A stretch of DNA of 64,000 bases from GCA-002712045 sp028112705 (GTDB lineage Bacteria > Pseudomonadota > Alphaproteobacteria > Rhodobacterales > Rhodobacteraceae): positions 62,001-126,000 of the forward strand of contig JAOGYN010000001.1 in NCBI GenBank assembly GCA_028112705.1, given 5' to 3'. The notes below the pieces were generated by a model. That model saw nothing but the letters and a program-made list of their open reading frames with translations. It was not told the DNA's origin and did no database searches. A program made the translations under genes and the position numbers. Shown here in pieces: positions 24,984-33,229 of the stretch. Numbering within the stretch: position 1 is the first letter of the stretch; each line of letters starts with the position of its first letter.

Positions 24984-27239
24984 ATGAAAAATAAAGTTAT
25001 ACAAAACTTAATAATGAAGCGATCTCTTTCAACTATATTTAGTAAGGCAAGTCGCTATAGAAATAATCCGCGCCTTCAGAATTATGCTACTATACTTATT
25101 GTTATAATTGGCCCAGCATTGGCCATATCAACATTGTTTTATCTTAACATAGTAGAGCAAGAAATTCGTTCACAAAGCTTTAGGACAATTTTATTAGCAG
25201 ATGTCATTTATGTTATAATTATAGCTTCTTTAGTTATAAAACGTATTGCACTCGTTGTCGCTGCCAGGAGAGCCAAATCTGCTGGTTCAAAATTACACCT
25301 CAGATTAACAGGTGTTTTTGCGATGTTAGCTTTAATACCAACTATATTAGTAGCTATATTTGCAATGATAACAATAAATTTTGGATTAGAAGAGTGGTTT
25401 TCTACCAGAGTTAGTAATGTTGTTAAATCAAGCCATGCGGCTGCATTGGCTTATGAAACTGAACACGAAGAAGGCCTTAGAAGCGATGTGATTACATTCG
25501 CTTCTGCTTTGGATTCTAGGTATTCTCAAGTTGGATCAGTAAACTCAGCAGTGCTTAGATTGTGGTTATCCGAGATACAACCACAGATTCAAAGAGGTTT
25601 TAGAGAGGCATTTATTATTAACTCCTCAGGAAATTTAATTTTACGTGGAGAAAGAAGTTATGAGTTTGATTTTGAGAAGCCACCAATAGATTTTTTAGAA
25701 CAAATACATGAGGATGGAATAGTTATTATAAAAGATTGGGTGAATAATGAATTTAGAGCAATAAAATCATTAAATTCATATCAAGATAAATTTTTATATG
25801 TAAGCCGGATCGTTGATGGTAGTATTCTAAACTTACTAGATGAAACCCAAAGAACAGTGAAGCAATATCAACAACATGAAAACGATAGATCTATGCTGCT
25901 TTTTGATTTTGCCATTATTTATATTTCTTTTTCTGTTTTGTTAATATTAGCCGCGGTGTGGGTTGGGCTTTGGTTTGCCGAAAAAATTGCTTATCCCGTA
26001 GGTCAACTTGCAGCAGCGGCGCAAAGAGTTGGTGCAGGGGACTTGGATAGTCGAGTATCAATTGATCAAAATGATGATGAAATTTCTATGCTAGGTCGTG
26101 TATTTAATCAAATGACGAGACAACTCAAAGGTCAACGTGATGCATTATTAGATGCAAATAAAACGTCAGAAGCTGGGAGAAGACAATTTGACTCTGTATT
26201 ATCTGGTGTCACTTCTGGAGTGATTGGCCTAAATGTTTTGGAAGAAATAGATTTTATTAATCCGGCGGCATCGAAGATGCTTGAGCTAAATTCTATAGGT
26301 TGTAATGGGCAATTACTGATAAAACTTGTTCCTGAATTTGGAGACCTTTTTTTAAAGTTAAAAGGGGATAGAACTGGTGCAGCACGTAGAGAAATTCAAG
26401 TTTCAAGAGATGAGAAACTTGAAAATTTACTAGTCCGAATTGATAGAAGAGAAAATAATAAAGGAACCTTAGAAGGTTATGTCGTGACTTTTGATGACGT
26501 TACAGATTTAGTAAATGCACAGAGAATGGCGGCTTGGGGCGACGTTGCTCGGCGTATCGCCCATGAGATTAAAAATCCACTAACGCCTATCCAATTATCT
26601 GCAGAAAGGTTGAAACAAAAATTTATGCCAATAGCAGGAGAAAATAAAGAAAGTCTAATCCAGTATACTGATGTTATTATTAGACAGACGGGAGATCTTA
26701 GAAGAATAGTAGATGAGTTTTCTCAATTTGCGCGTATGCCAGAACCCCAAAGATGTCTTTCAGATTTAATCAAGATTATTGACGATGTTATCCATCTAGA
26801 AATGTCTAGAGATAGCTCAATAGCTAAAGTCTTGTTTGAGAAACCGGAACCAATATTGCTAATGATTGATCCAGCTATGATAACTCAGTCTTTAACCAAT
26901 TTGATTAAAAATGCTGGTGAGGCTATCGAAACATTTGTCAACAAAAATGACATAGATGATTATCAGCCTATCATTAACATTTGTGTGAGTAACTCAGAAT
27001 TAGAAACAATCATTACAATTTCTGATAATGGGATTGGGTTACCAAAAGATAGAACAAGACTATTTGAGCCTTATATGACCACTCGTGAAAAAGGAACGGG
27101 GCTTGGGTTGCCGATTGTTAAAAAAATAATAGAAGAACATAGTGGTGAATTTTACTTAGAAGATGCACCAATTTTTGAAAAGAATAACCATATAGGCACT
27201 TCTGCTATAATAAAGTTTTTTAAGAGTGAATTAGGATAA
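24984..27239 (+). CDS. ntrY: Sensor histidine kinase NtrY
   Basis: This membrane sensor kinase has 751 residues and pairs with NtrX. The N-terminal third has several hydrophobic helices (about 34-55, 62-85, 105-130, and one near 308-332) enclosing a periplasmic region, then HAMP, a PAS domain, the H-box ARRIAHEIKNPLTPIQLSAERL with His527, and an ATPase domain with ISDNGIGLP and GTGLGLPIV. NtrYX responds to nitrogen and redox or envelope stress in other alphaproteobacteria; the signal here is unknown. An in-frame Met ten residues in (25014) is an alternative start. Confidence 0.93.
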   Translation: MKNKVIQNLIMKRSLSTIFSKASRYRNNPRLQNYATILIVIIGPALAISTLFYLNIVEQEIRSQSFRTILLADVIYVIIIASLVIKRIALVVAARRAKSAGSKLHLRLTGVFAMLALIPTILVAIFAMITINFGLEEWFSTRVSNVVKSSHAAALAYETEHEEGLRSDVITFASALDSRYSQVGSVNSAVLRLWLSEIQPQIQRGFREAFIINSSGNLILRGERSYEFDFEKPPIDFLEQIHEDGIVIIKDWVNNEFRAIKSLNSYQDKFLYVSRIVDGSILNLLDETQRTVKQYQQHENDRSMLLFDFAIIYISFSVLLILAAVWVGLWFAEKIAYPVGQLAAAAQRVGAGDLDSRVSIDQNDDEISMLGRVFNQMTRQLKGQRDALLDANKTSEAGRRQFDSVLSGVTSGVIGLNVLEEIDFINPAASKMLELNSIGCNGQLLIKLVPEFGDLFLKLKGDRTGAARREIQVSRDEKLENLLVRIDRRENNKGTLEGYVVTFDDVTDLVNAQRMAAWGDVARRIAHEIKNPLTPIQLSAERLKQKFMPIAGENKESLIQYTDVIIRQTGDLRRIVDEFSQFARMPEPQRCLSDLIKIIDDVIHLEMSRDSSIAKVLFEKPEPILLMIDPAMITQSLTNLIKNAGEAIETFVNKNDIDDYQPIINICVSNSELETIITISDNGIGLPKDRTRLFEPYMTTREKGTGLGLPIVKKIIEEHSGEFYLEDAPIFEKNNHIGTSAIIKFFKSELG

Positions 27240-27280
27240 ATTTATTTAAAGTGAATTGAATAAAAAAGAAGGATAATAGA

Positions 27281-28663
27281 TTGGGTAATATACTAATTGT
27301 TGATGATGAAAAAGATATAAGACAGTTAATTTCTGATATCCTTAAAGATGAGGGTTACTCTACAAAATTAGCTGCTAATAGTACTGAATGCATAAATGAA
27401 ATAAATTCGTCTCCACCAGACTTACTCATTTTAGATATTTGGTTAAAGGATAGTCATATGGATGGAATCGATATTTTGAAAGTTGCTCAAAGAGACAATC
27501 CTGAGATTCCTGTAGTTATCATTTCTGGCCATGGAAATATTGAAATTGCGGTCGCTGCAATTAAGCAAGGTGCATATGATTTTATTGAAAAACCCTTTAA
27601 TACAGATCAACTACTTGTTGTTATTAATAGAGCTATGGAGGTATCTAAATTACGGCGTGAAAACAGTGCATTGAAGATTCAGGATATTACGCGATCAGAA
27701 ATGATAGGGAAATCATCTACATTTAAAACTCTTAAAAATAATTTAGATAAAGTTATAAAATCGAACGGAAGAGTCCTATTAACTGGGCCACCCGGTAGTG
27801 GTAAAGAAGTAGCTGCTAGATATATTCATGCGAATTCAAACCGGAGTAATTTTCCTTTTATAACAATCAATTGTGCTTCTATTGAAAGCAATCGAATGGA
27901 GGAAGTTTTATTTGGTTCACAATATAAGGGAGGTGAAGTGGAGCCTGGATTGTTAGAAATGGCTCATGGTGGAGTGGTGTATTTTGATGAAGTCGCAGAT
28001 ATGCCTATAGGAACGCAATCTAAAATTTTAAGAGTGTTAGTGGAACAACAATTTATTCGTTTAGGGGGTTCTGATACAGTCAGAGTTGATTTGAGAGTTA
28101 TTTCGTCAACAACGAAAAACTTAAAAGTTTTAATTACGGAAGGTAAATTCCGAGAAGAGTTATATCATAGGTTAAATGTGGTTCCAATTGAAGTTCCTTC
28201 ACTAGAGGATAGAAGAGATGATATTCCAGAACTCTCTTCATTTTTTCTTCAAGAGCTCCATAATCAACAAGGATTAAGTGATCGGAAGCTTTCCGAAGAT
28301 AGTTTAACTTTTCTTCAATCTATGGAGTGGCCGGGAAACGTCAGACAGTTAAAAAACCAAATTGAACGTATTTTAATCTTAGGGCCAGAGGATGATTTCA
28401 TTTCTGTTAATGAGTTAAATGAATTAAATCCTTCTTTTGAAGATGATAATAAAGAAATAGTTATTAATAATGTAGTAAGCTTACCATTAAGGGAAGCTCG
28501 GGAGCTATTTGAAAGAGATTATCTTTTAACGCAGATTAATCGGTTTGGAGGAAATATAAGTAGGACAGCATCTTTTGTGGGAATGGAAAGATCTGCACTA
28601 CATCGTAAGTTGAAATCTTTGGATATTATTTCAAGACCAAAACCTGATCCTAGCGTCATGTAA
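27281..28663 (+). CDS. ntrX: Response regulator NtrX, lacking GAFTGA
   Basis: NtrX is the partner of NtrY, 460 residues. The receiver domain carries acceptor D52 in LILDIWLKDSHMDG, and the AAA+ domain has GPPGSGKE and YFDEVADMP; a C-terminal Fis-type helix-turn-helix ends the protein. In the loop where sigma-54 activators have GAFTGA the sequence reads SQYKGGEVEPG, so sigma-54 contact is not expected; this is usual for NtrX. The start is a TTG at 27281 with a strong AGAAGGA ribosome site. It follows ntrY by 41 bases and precedes trkA. Confidence 0.94.
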   Translation: MGNILIVDDEKDIRQLISDILKDEGYSTKLAANSTECINEINSSPPDLLILDIWLKDSHMDGIDILKVAQRDNPEIPVVIISGHGNIEIAVAAIKQGAYDFIEKPFNTDQLLVVINRAMEVSKLRRENSALKIQDITRSEMIGKSSTFKTLKNNLDKVIKSNGRVLLTGPPGSGKEVAARYIHANSNRSNFPFITINCASIESNRMEEVLFGSQYKGGEVEPGLLEMAHGGVVYFDEVADMPIGTQSKILRVLVEQQFIRLGGSDTVRVDLRVISSTTKNLKVLITEGKFREELYHRLNVVPIEVPSLEDRRDDIPELSSFFLQELHNQQGLSDRKLSEDSLTFLQSMEWPGNVRQLKNQIERILILGPEDDFISVNELNELNPSFEDDNKEIVINNVVSLPLREARELFERDYLLTQINRFGGNISRTASFVGMERSALHRKLKSLDIISRPKPDPSVM

Positions 28664-28756
28664 ATAAACTCAAAGACATTGAAATATAAGACCAAGATGT
28701 TTAGTTGCAATAATTCTTCCAGTGTTAAAAAGTAAAATTTACTTCAGGAGTTTAAA

Positions 28757-30133
28757 TTGAAAATTTTAATCTGTGGCGCAGGGCGAGTTGGTTGGCAAAT
28801 AGCACGTCAACTATCTAGTGAAAATAATGATGTTACAATAATTGATAACCAGCCAGAACTAGTTAAATTGGCTTCAGAAACATTAAATGTTAATGGGGTT
28901 GTTGGTTTTGCGTCTTATCCAGACGTTTTGGAAAATGCCGGTGCGCGAGATTCAGACATGATTATCGCAGCTACCCATTCTGATGAAGTTAATATGGTAA
29001 TTTGTCAAATTGCTCATTCAGTTTTTGAAATACCTCGTAAAATTGCTCGATTACGGGCTCAATCCTACTTAACTGCAATCTACTCAGATTTGTATCGAAG
29101 AGATCATATGCCTATTGATGTAGTAATTTCTCCTGAATTAGAAGTTGCTAAGGCTGCTTTACAGCGCCTACAAGCACCGTCAGCTTTTGAGACGGAATAT
29201 TTTCTTGATGGGGATGCACAGATGATTGGAATAGTTTTGGACGAATCTTGTCCAGTATTAAACACTCCATTACGGCAGCTTTCAGAATTATTTTCAACAC
29301 TGCGTGCTCTGGTTATTGGAATTCGCAGAAAAGGATTGTTATTTGTTCCACGGCCGAATGATCAATTATTCTCTAGTGATCAAGTATACATTTTTACGAA
29401 TATAGCGGATTTGGACAGAACACTCGAAATATTTGGTAAAGTATCAAAAAAAAGGGAACGTGTGATTATTATAGGTGGTGGTAATGTTGGACTTAATGTA
29501 GCGAGAGAACTCGAAATGCGAACGGATAGAGTTCGAGTTAAGATTATTGAAAAAAGCCTTTCAGTTGCTGAAAAGGCGGCAGATATTTTAGAAAAAACAA
29601 TCGTACTGCATGGAGATGGATTAGATTTAGATCTACTAGAAGAGGCTAATGTTCAATCAGCAGACGCAATTTTAGCGGTTACAGACGATGATAAAACTAA
29701 TTTGTTAGTTGCCACTCAAGCGAAAGCTGCTGGGTGTCCTATCACAATTAGTTTAATAAACGATCCAAATATGACAGGTCTTATGGAACCCTTAGGAATT
29801 AGTGCATTTGTCAACCCAAGAGCTACAACAGTTTCATCAATTTTACGGCATATACGGCATGGTAGAGTTAGAAGAGTTTATTCAATTGGAGATGGAGAGG
29901 CTGAAGTTATAGAAGCTCAGGTTTTATCATCATCCCCCATCGCTGGAAAAGAAATTAAAGAAATTGACTTTCCTGAAGGTGTAATAGTTGGCGGAATAAA
30001 AAAAGGAAATGAACTTATAAAACCCGTTGGTAATACAATAATTCAACAAGGTGATGTGATAACTATCTTCTCTCTAGCCAGAGATGTTCCAAACGTGGAA
30101 GCTCTATTACAAGTTTCTATTGATTTTTTTTAA
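28757..30133 (+). CDS. trkA: Trk potassium uptake system regulatory subunit TrkA
   Basis: This cytoplasmic nucleotide-gated regulator of TrkH has 458 residues. It has the duplicated layout of full-length TrkA: two Rossmann RCK-N domains (CGAGRVGWQIA at the start, GGGNVGLNVARELE near 238) each followed by a TrkA-C domain. The start codon is TTG at 28757 with a well-placed CAGGAG. trkH begins inside its stop codon (TAATG), so the two subunits are made together. Confidence 0.95.
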   Translation: MKILICGAGRVGWQIARQLSSENNDVTIIDNQPELVKLASETLNVNGVVGFASYPDVLENAGARDSDMIIAATHSDEVNMVICQIAHSVFEIPRKIARLRAQSYLTAIYSDLYRRDHMPIDVVISPELEVAKAALQRLQAPSAFETEYFLDGDAQMIGIVLDESCPVLNTPLRQLSELFSTLRALVIGIRRKGLLFVPRPNDQLFSSDQVYIFTNIADLDRTLEIFGKVSKKRERVIIIGGGNVGLNVARELEMRTDRVRVKIIEKSLSVAEKAADILEKTIVLHGDGLDLDLLEEANVQSADAILAVTDDDKTNLLVATQAKAAGCPITISLINDPNMTGLMEPLGISAFVNPRATTVSSILRHIRHGRVRRVYSIGDGEAEVIEAQVLSSSPIAGKEIKEIDFPEGVIVGGIKKGNELIKPVGNTIIQQGDVITIFSLARDVPNVEALLQVSIDFF

Positions 30134-31608
30134 TGCTCTTTTTAAAAAAACTTCCAATATTTATTATACTATTAATTTTTACCGGATTTATTATGTTTAT
30201 TCCATCCATATTTGGTTTGATAAATAATGAATACGAAGCGGCGCGGAGTTTTTTTTATTATGGTTTGTTAATATTACTAATTTCATTTTTTTTAGCAGTA
30301 GCAAGCTTGAGTAGAGCAAAGTCTTCCCCTATTCGAAGCCAATTATTGATAGTTATATCTAGTTTTTTAATTTTGCCAATTTTTTTTATGCTACCATTAC
30401 TGAAACTATTACCAAACTTTGATGCTCATTCATTGTATTTTGAAATGGTATCAGCGTTTACAACAACCGGTTTAACTGGGCTTTATATGGTTGAAAATAT
30501 TAGCTCTACTGTATTGTTTTGGCAAGTTTTAGTAGCTTGGTTTGGAGGTGTTTTTATATGGACCTTATATTTGGCAATTTTCAACTCTCTTGGTATAAAT
30601 AATATTTTCGTCATGAATGAAATTAAACTTATTCGTGAAGTTCAATTTATGGAAAAAAGACAATTTCATCATAGTGAAGTGTTTTTAAAAACTCTGTTTG
30701 TTGTTTTAGTTCCTTATACTGCACTGACAATTATGCTTTGGGGTGTTCTTAAATTATCTGGTGACAGCACGTTTGTTTCTTTAAGTCACTCTATGTCAAC
30801 AATGTCTACAAGTGGGATATCTCCAATAGGTGGCATTTCAAGCGACAGTGGCGTGTTTGGATTGTTAGCGATCTTATTATTTTTATTTTTCGCTCTTTCT
30901 TCAGGGTCTTATAGATTTTATAATTTATTTGAATTAAAAAAAATGTTTGCCAAAAAATCAGAATTTGAAGCTGCCATCTATTTAATATTATTTAGTACTT
31001 TAGTTTTGACAGTTCTAAATTTAAATGTATCTCATGATTTTAATCAAATCTTTATACTTATTTTAGAAAGTATATTTTTATGCACATCTTTTTTAACAAC
31101 CACTGGCTGGTTTATATATTTTTCACCAAACGAACCAAGCAGTGTTCTGAGTTTTATATTGATTGCTCTAACTTTTATAGGTGGGGGTATAGGGACCACA
31201 GCAGGAGGGTTAAAATTAATTCGATTTGCTATAATGCAAAGACATTTAAATTCTGAAATGACAAGGATGGTTTATCCATCTCAAATAAGAATTTCCACTT
31301 CACGCATGAATTTAAACAGCTCAATAATTTTAAAAGTTTGGGTCTTTGCTATGATATTGGTAATAACAATTTTATTTGTATTTTGTTTATTAACAATCGC
31401 TGGAATGTCATTTGAGAATGCTTTTATTATGAGTATTTCTGCCCTTTGTAATAATGGGCCTCTTTTTCCTACGATTATTCAACCCTTAGATTTATATTTA
31501 GAGTTAACAGTTTTTTCAAAATATATAATAATATGTGCTATGATTTTGGGAAGAATTGAAATTTTGCTTTTATTTGCACTGTTTAATCCTGAATTGTGGG
31601 GTAAATAA
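30133..31608 (+). CDS. trkH: Trk potassium channel subunit TrkH
   Basis: This integral membrane K+ uptake channel has 491 residues and about ten hydrophobic helices. The four pore-loop repeats are visible: TTTGLTG, STSGISP, TTTGWF and NNGPLFP, supplying the selectivity-filter glycines, and GGGIGTTAGGLKLIR precedes the third-to-fourth linker. It overlaps the trkA stop by one base. In most alphaproteobacteria trkA, often trkH, and hfq follow ntrX, as here. Confidence 0.94.
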   Translation: MLFLKKLPIFIILLIFTGFIMFIPSIFGLINNEYEAARSFFYYGLLILLISFFLAVASLSRAKSSPIRSQLLIVISSFLILPIFFMLPLLKLLPNFDAHSLYFEMVSAFTTTGLTGLYMVENISSTVLFWQVLVAWFGGVFIWTLYLAIFNSLGINNIFVMNEIKLIREVQFMEKRQFHHSEVFLKTLFVVLVPYTALTIMLWGVLKLSGDSTFVSLSHSMSTMSTSGISPIGGISSDSGVFGLLAILLFLFFALSSGSYRFYNLFELKKMFAKKSEFEAAIYLILFSTLVLTVLNLNVSHDFNQIFILILESIFLCTSFLTTTGWFIYFSPNEPSSVLSFILIALTFIGGGIGTTAGGLKLIRFAIMQRHLNSEMTRMVYPSQIRISTSRMNLNSSIILKVWVFAMILVITILFVFCLLTIAGMSFENAFIMSISALCNNGPLFPTIIQPLDLYLELTVFSKYIIICAMILGRIEILLLFALFNPELWGK

Positions 31609-31709
31609 GTTTCTTTAAACTTATGTTATTGAAGTGTTAATAATATTAGTATTAAAAGTGGGCTATAGAAAAATAAAAATTCAACAATAAAATATAGGAA
31701 AGCTTTCAA

Positions 31710-31949
31710 ATGGCAAACGATAAGCAAAACCTTCAAGATGTGTTTCTGAACCAACTAAGAAAATCTAAAATTTCTGTAACAATATTTTTGATAAATGGTG
31801 TCAAGTTACAAGGTATGATTACTTGGTTTGACAATTTTTGTGTCCTTTTAAGACGGGATGGTCAGTCTCAATTAGTTTACAAACATGCAGTGTCGACTAT
31901 TATGCCTGCAACGTCAGTCAGCCTTTATGATGGTGAGGATACTGAGTGA
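31710..31949 (+). CDS. hfq: RNA chaperone Hfq
   Basis: Hfq is a 79-residue Sm-fold hexamer subunit that pairs small RNAs with mRNAs. The Sm1 region LQDVFLNQLRKSKISVTIFL and the Sm2 signature YKHAVSTI are conserved; the C-terminal tail is short, as usual in alphaproteobacteria. An AGGAAAG ribosome site precedes the ATG. hflX starts four bases inside its 3' end, the widespread hfq-hflX pairing. Confidence 0.97.
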   Translation: MANDKQNLQDVFLNQLRKSKISVTIFLINGVKLQGMITWFDNFCVLLRRDGQSQLVYKHAVSTIMPATSVSLYDGEDTE

Positions 31950-33229
31950 GTTTAAGTACGACTCGTACTCTTATTATTCATCCAGATATTAAAAAATTAA
32001 GAAATAATTCTACTGTAATTAGTGGATCAATTGATGAATCTGTTTCACTCTCAATGTCTTTGAAATTAGTTGTTATTGCTACTAAAATAATTAAGATTTC
32101 CACACCTAGAGCTGGTTATCTTTTTGGCAAAGGATCAACTTTAAACATTTTAAATGAAATTAAAGAACACAAAATTGATCTTATTATCGTAAACGGCGAT
32201 ATCTCCCCAATTCAACAGCGAAACCTTGAAAAGGTTTGGCAAGTCAAATTAATAGACCGTACTCACTTAATATTAGAAATCTTTGCAGACAGAGCAGCCA
32301 CTCGTGAAGGAAGACTCCAGGTTGATTTAGCCACATTATCTTATCAGAGAACAAGATTGGTAAGAAGTTGGACCCATTTAGAAAGACAACGAGGTGGGCT
32401 TGGATTTATAGGCGGACCTGGAGAAACGCAGATAGAGTCTGATCGTCGGGCCATTGATAATGCGATTGTTAAAATAAAATCTCAATTATCAAAAGTAGTT
32501 AAAACTAGATCTTTACATAGAAAGTCGCGTCAAAAAGTACCTTATCCCATTGTGACATTAATTGGCTACACTAATGCTGGAAAATCAACTTTATTTAATA
32601 CTCTAACGGGTGCAAAAGTTTTAGCTGAAGATATGTTATTTGCAACATTAGATCCAACAATGAGATCGATTAACCTAAATTCAATAAGTAAGGTCATTTT
32701 ATCGGATACCGTTGGCTTTATATCAGATTTACCAACTGAGTTAATTGCTGCCTTTCGAGCAACTTTAGAAGAAGTTTTACATGCTGATTTAATTATTCAT
32801 GTTAGAGATATCGCTGATGAGAACACCAATATGCAATTTAATCAGGTAAATTCTATTCTAAATAGCTTAGGCGTTGAGACGGAGATGAATGAAAAATTAA
32901 TAGAAGTTTATAATAAAATTGATCTTTTAAGTGATGATCAGCTTGAAATGTTAAAAAATAAAGCAAATAGAGCAAATGATTTTTTTCTTGTTTCCTCGAC
33001 AGACAATAGGGGCATCGAAAAATTAATTAATGGTGTGGAAAAAGTTTTAAATAAAGATCTCATAAGCGAAGTTATTAAAATCAATTTTGATAAATCATAT
33101 GTTCGTTCAAAATTATATCAATCTTCTGTTATACAATCTGAGAAGTTATGTGAAGATGGTTATGAAATTGTGGTTCGCTGGTCTAAAAGAAAACAGGGAG
33201 AATTTTATAATTTACTTAATATTAATTAG
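31946..33229 (+). CDS. hflX: Ribosome-associated GTPase HflX
   Basis: HflX is a 427-residue GTPase that splits stalled or heat-damaged ribosomes. The N-terminal glycine-rich region includes ERQRGGLGFIGGPGETQIE (about 148-166); the G domain has GYTNAGKST (about 207-215), DTVGFISDLP and YNKIDLL. Translation starts at a GTG overlapping the hfq stop by four bases. It ends the dusB-to-hflX series; its stop codon abuts the stop of the convergent acylase gene, leaving no spacer. Confidence 0.95.
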   Translation: MSLSTTRTLIIHPDIKKLRNNSTVISGSIDESVSLSMSLKLVVIATKIIKISTPRAGYLFGKGSTLNILNEIKEHKIDLIIVNGDISPIQQRNLEKVWQVKLIDRTHLILEIFADRAATREGRLQVDLATLSYQRTRLVRSWTHLERQRGGLGFIGGPGETQIESDRRAIDNAIVKIKSQLSKVVKTRSLHRKSRQKVPYPIVTLIGYTNAGKSTLFNTLTGAKVLAEDMLFATLDPTMRSINLNSISKVILSDTVGFISDLPTELIAAFRATLEEVLHADLIIHVRDIADENTNMQFNQVNSILNSLGVETEMNEKLIEVYNKIDLLSDDQLEMLKNKANRANDFFLVSSTDNRGIEKLINGVEKVLNKDLISEVIKINFDKSYVRSKLYQSSVIQSEKLCEDGYEIVVRWSKRKQGEFYNLLNIN

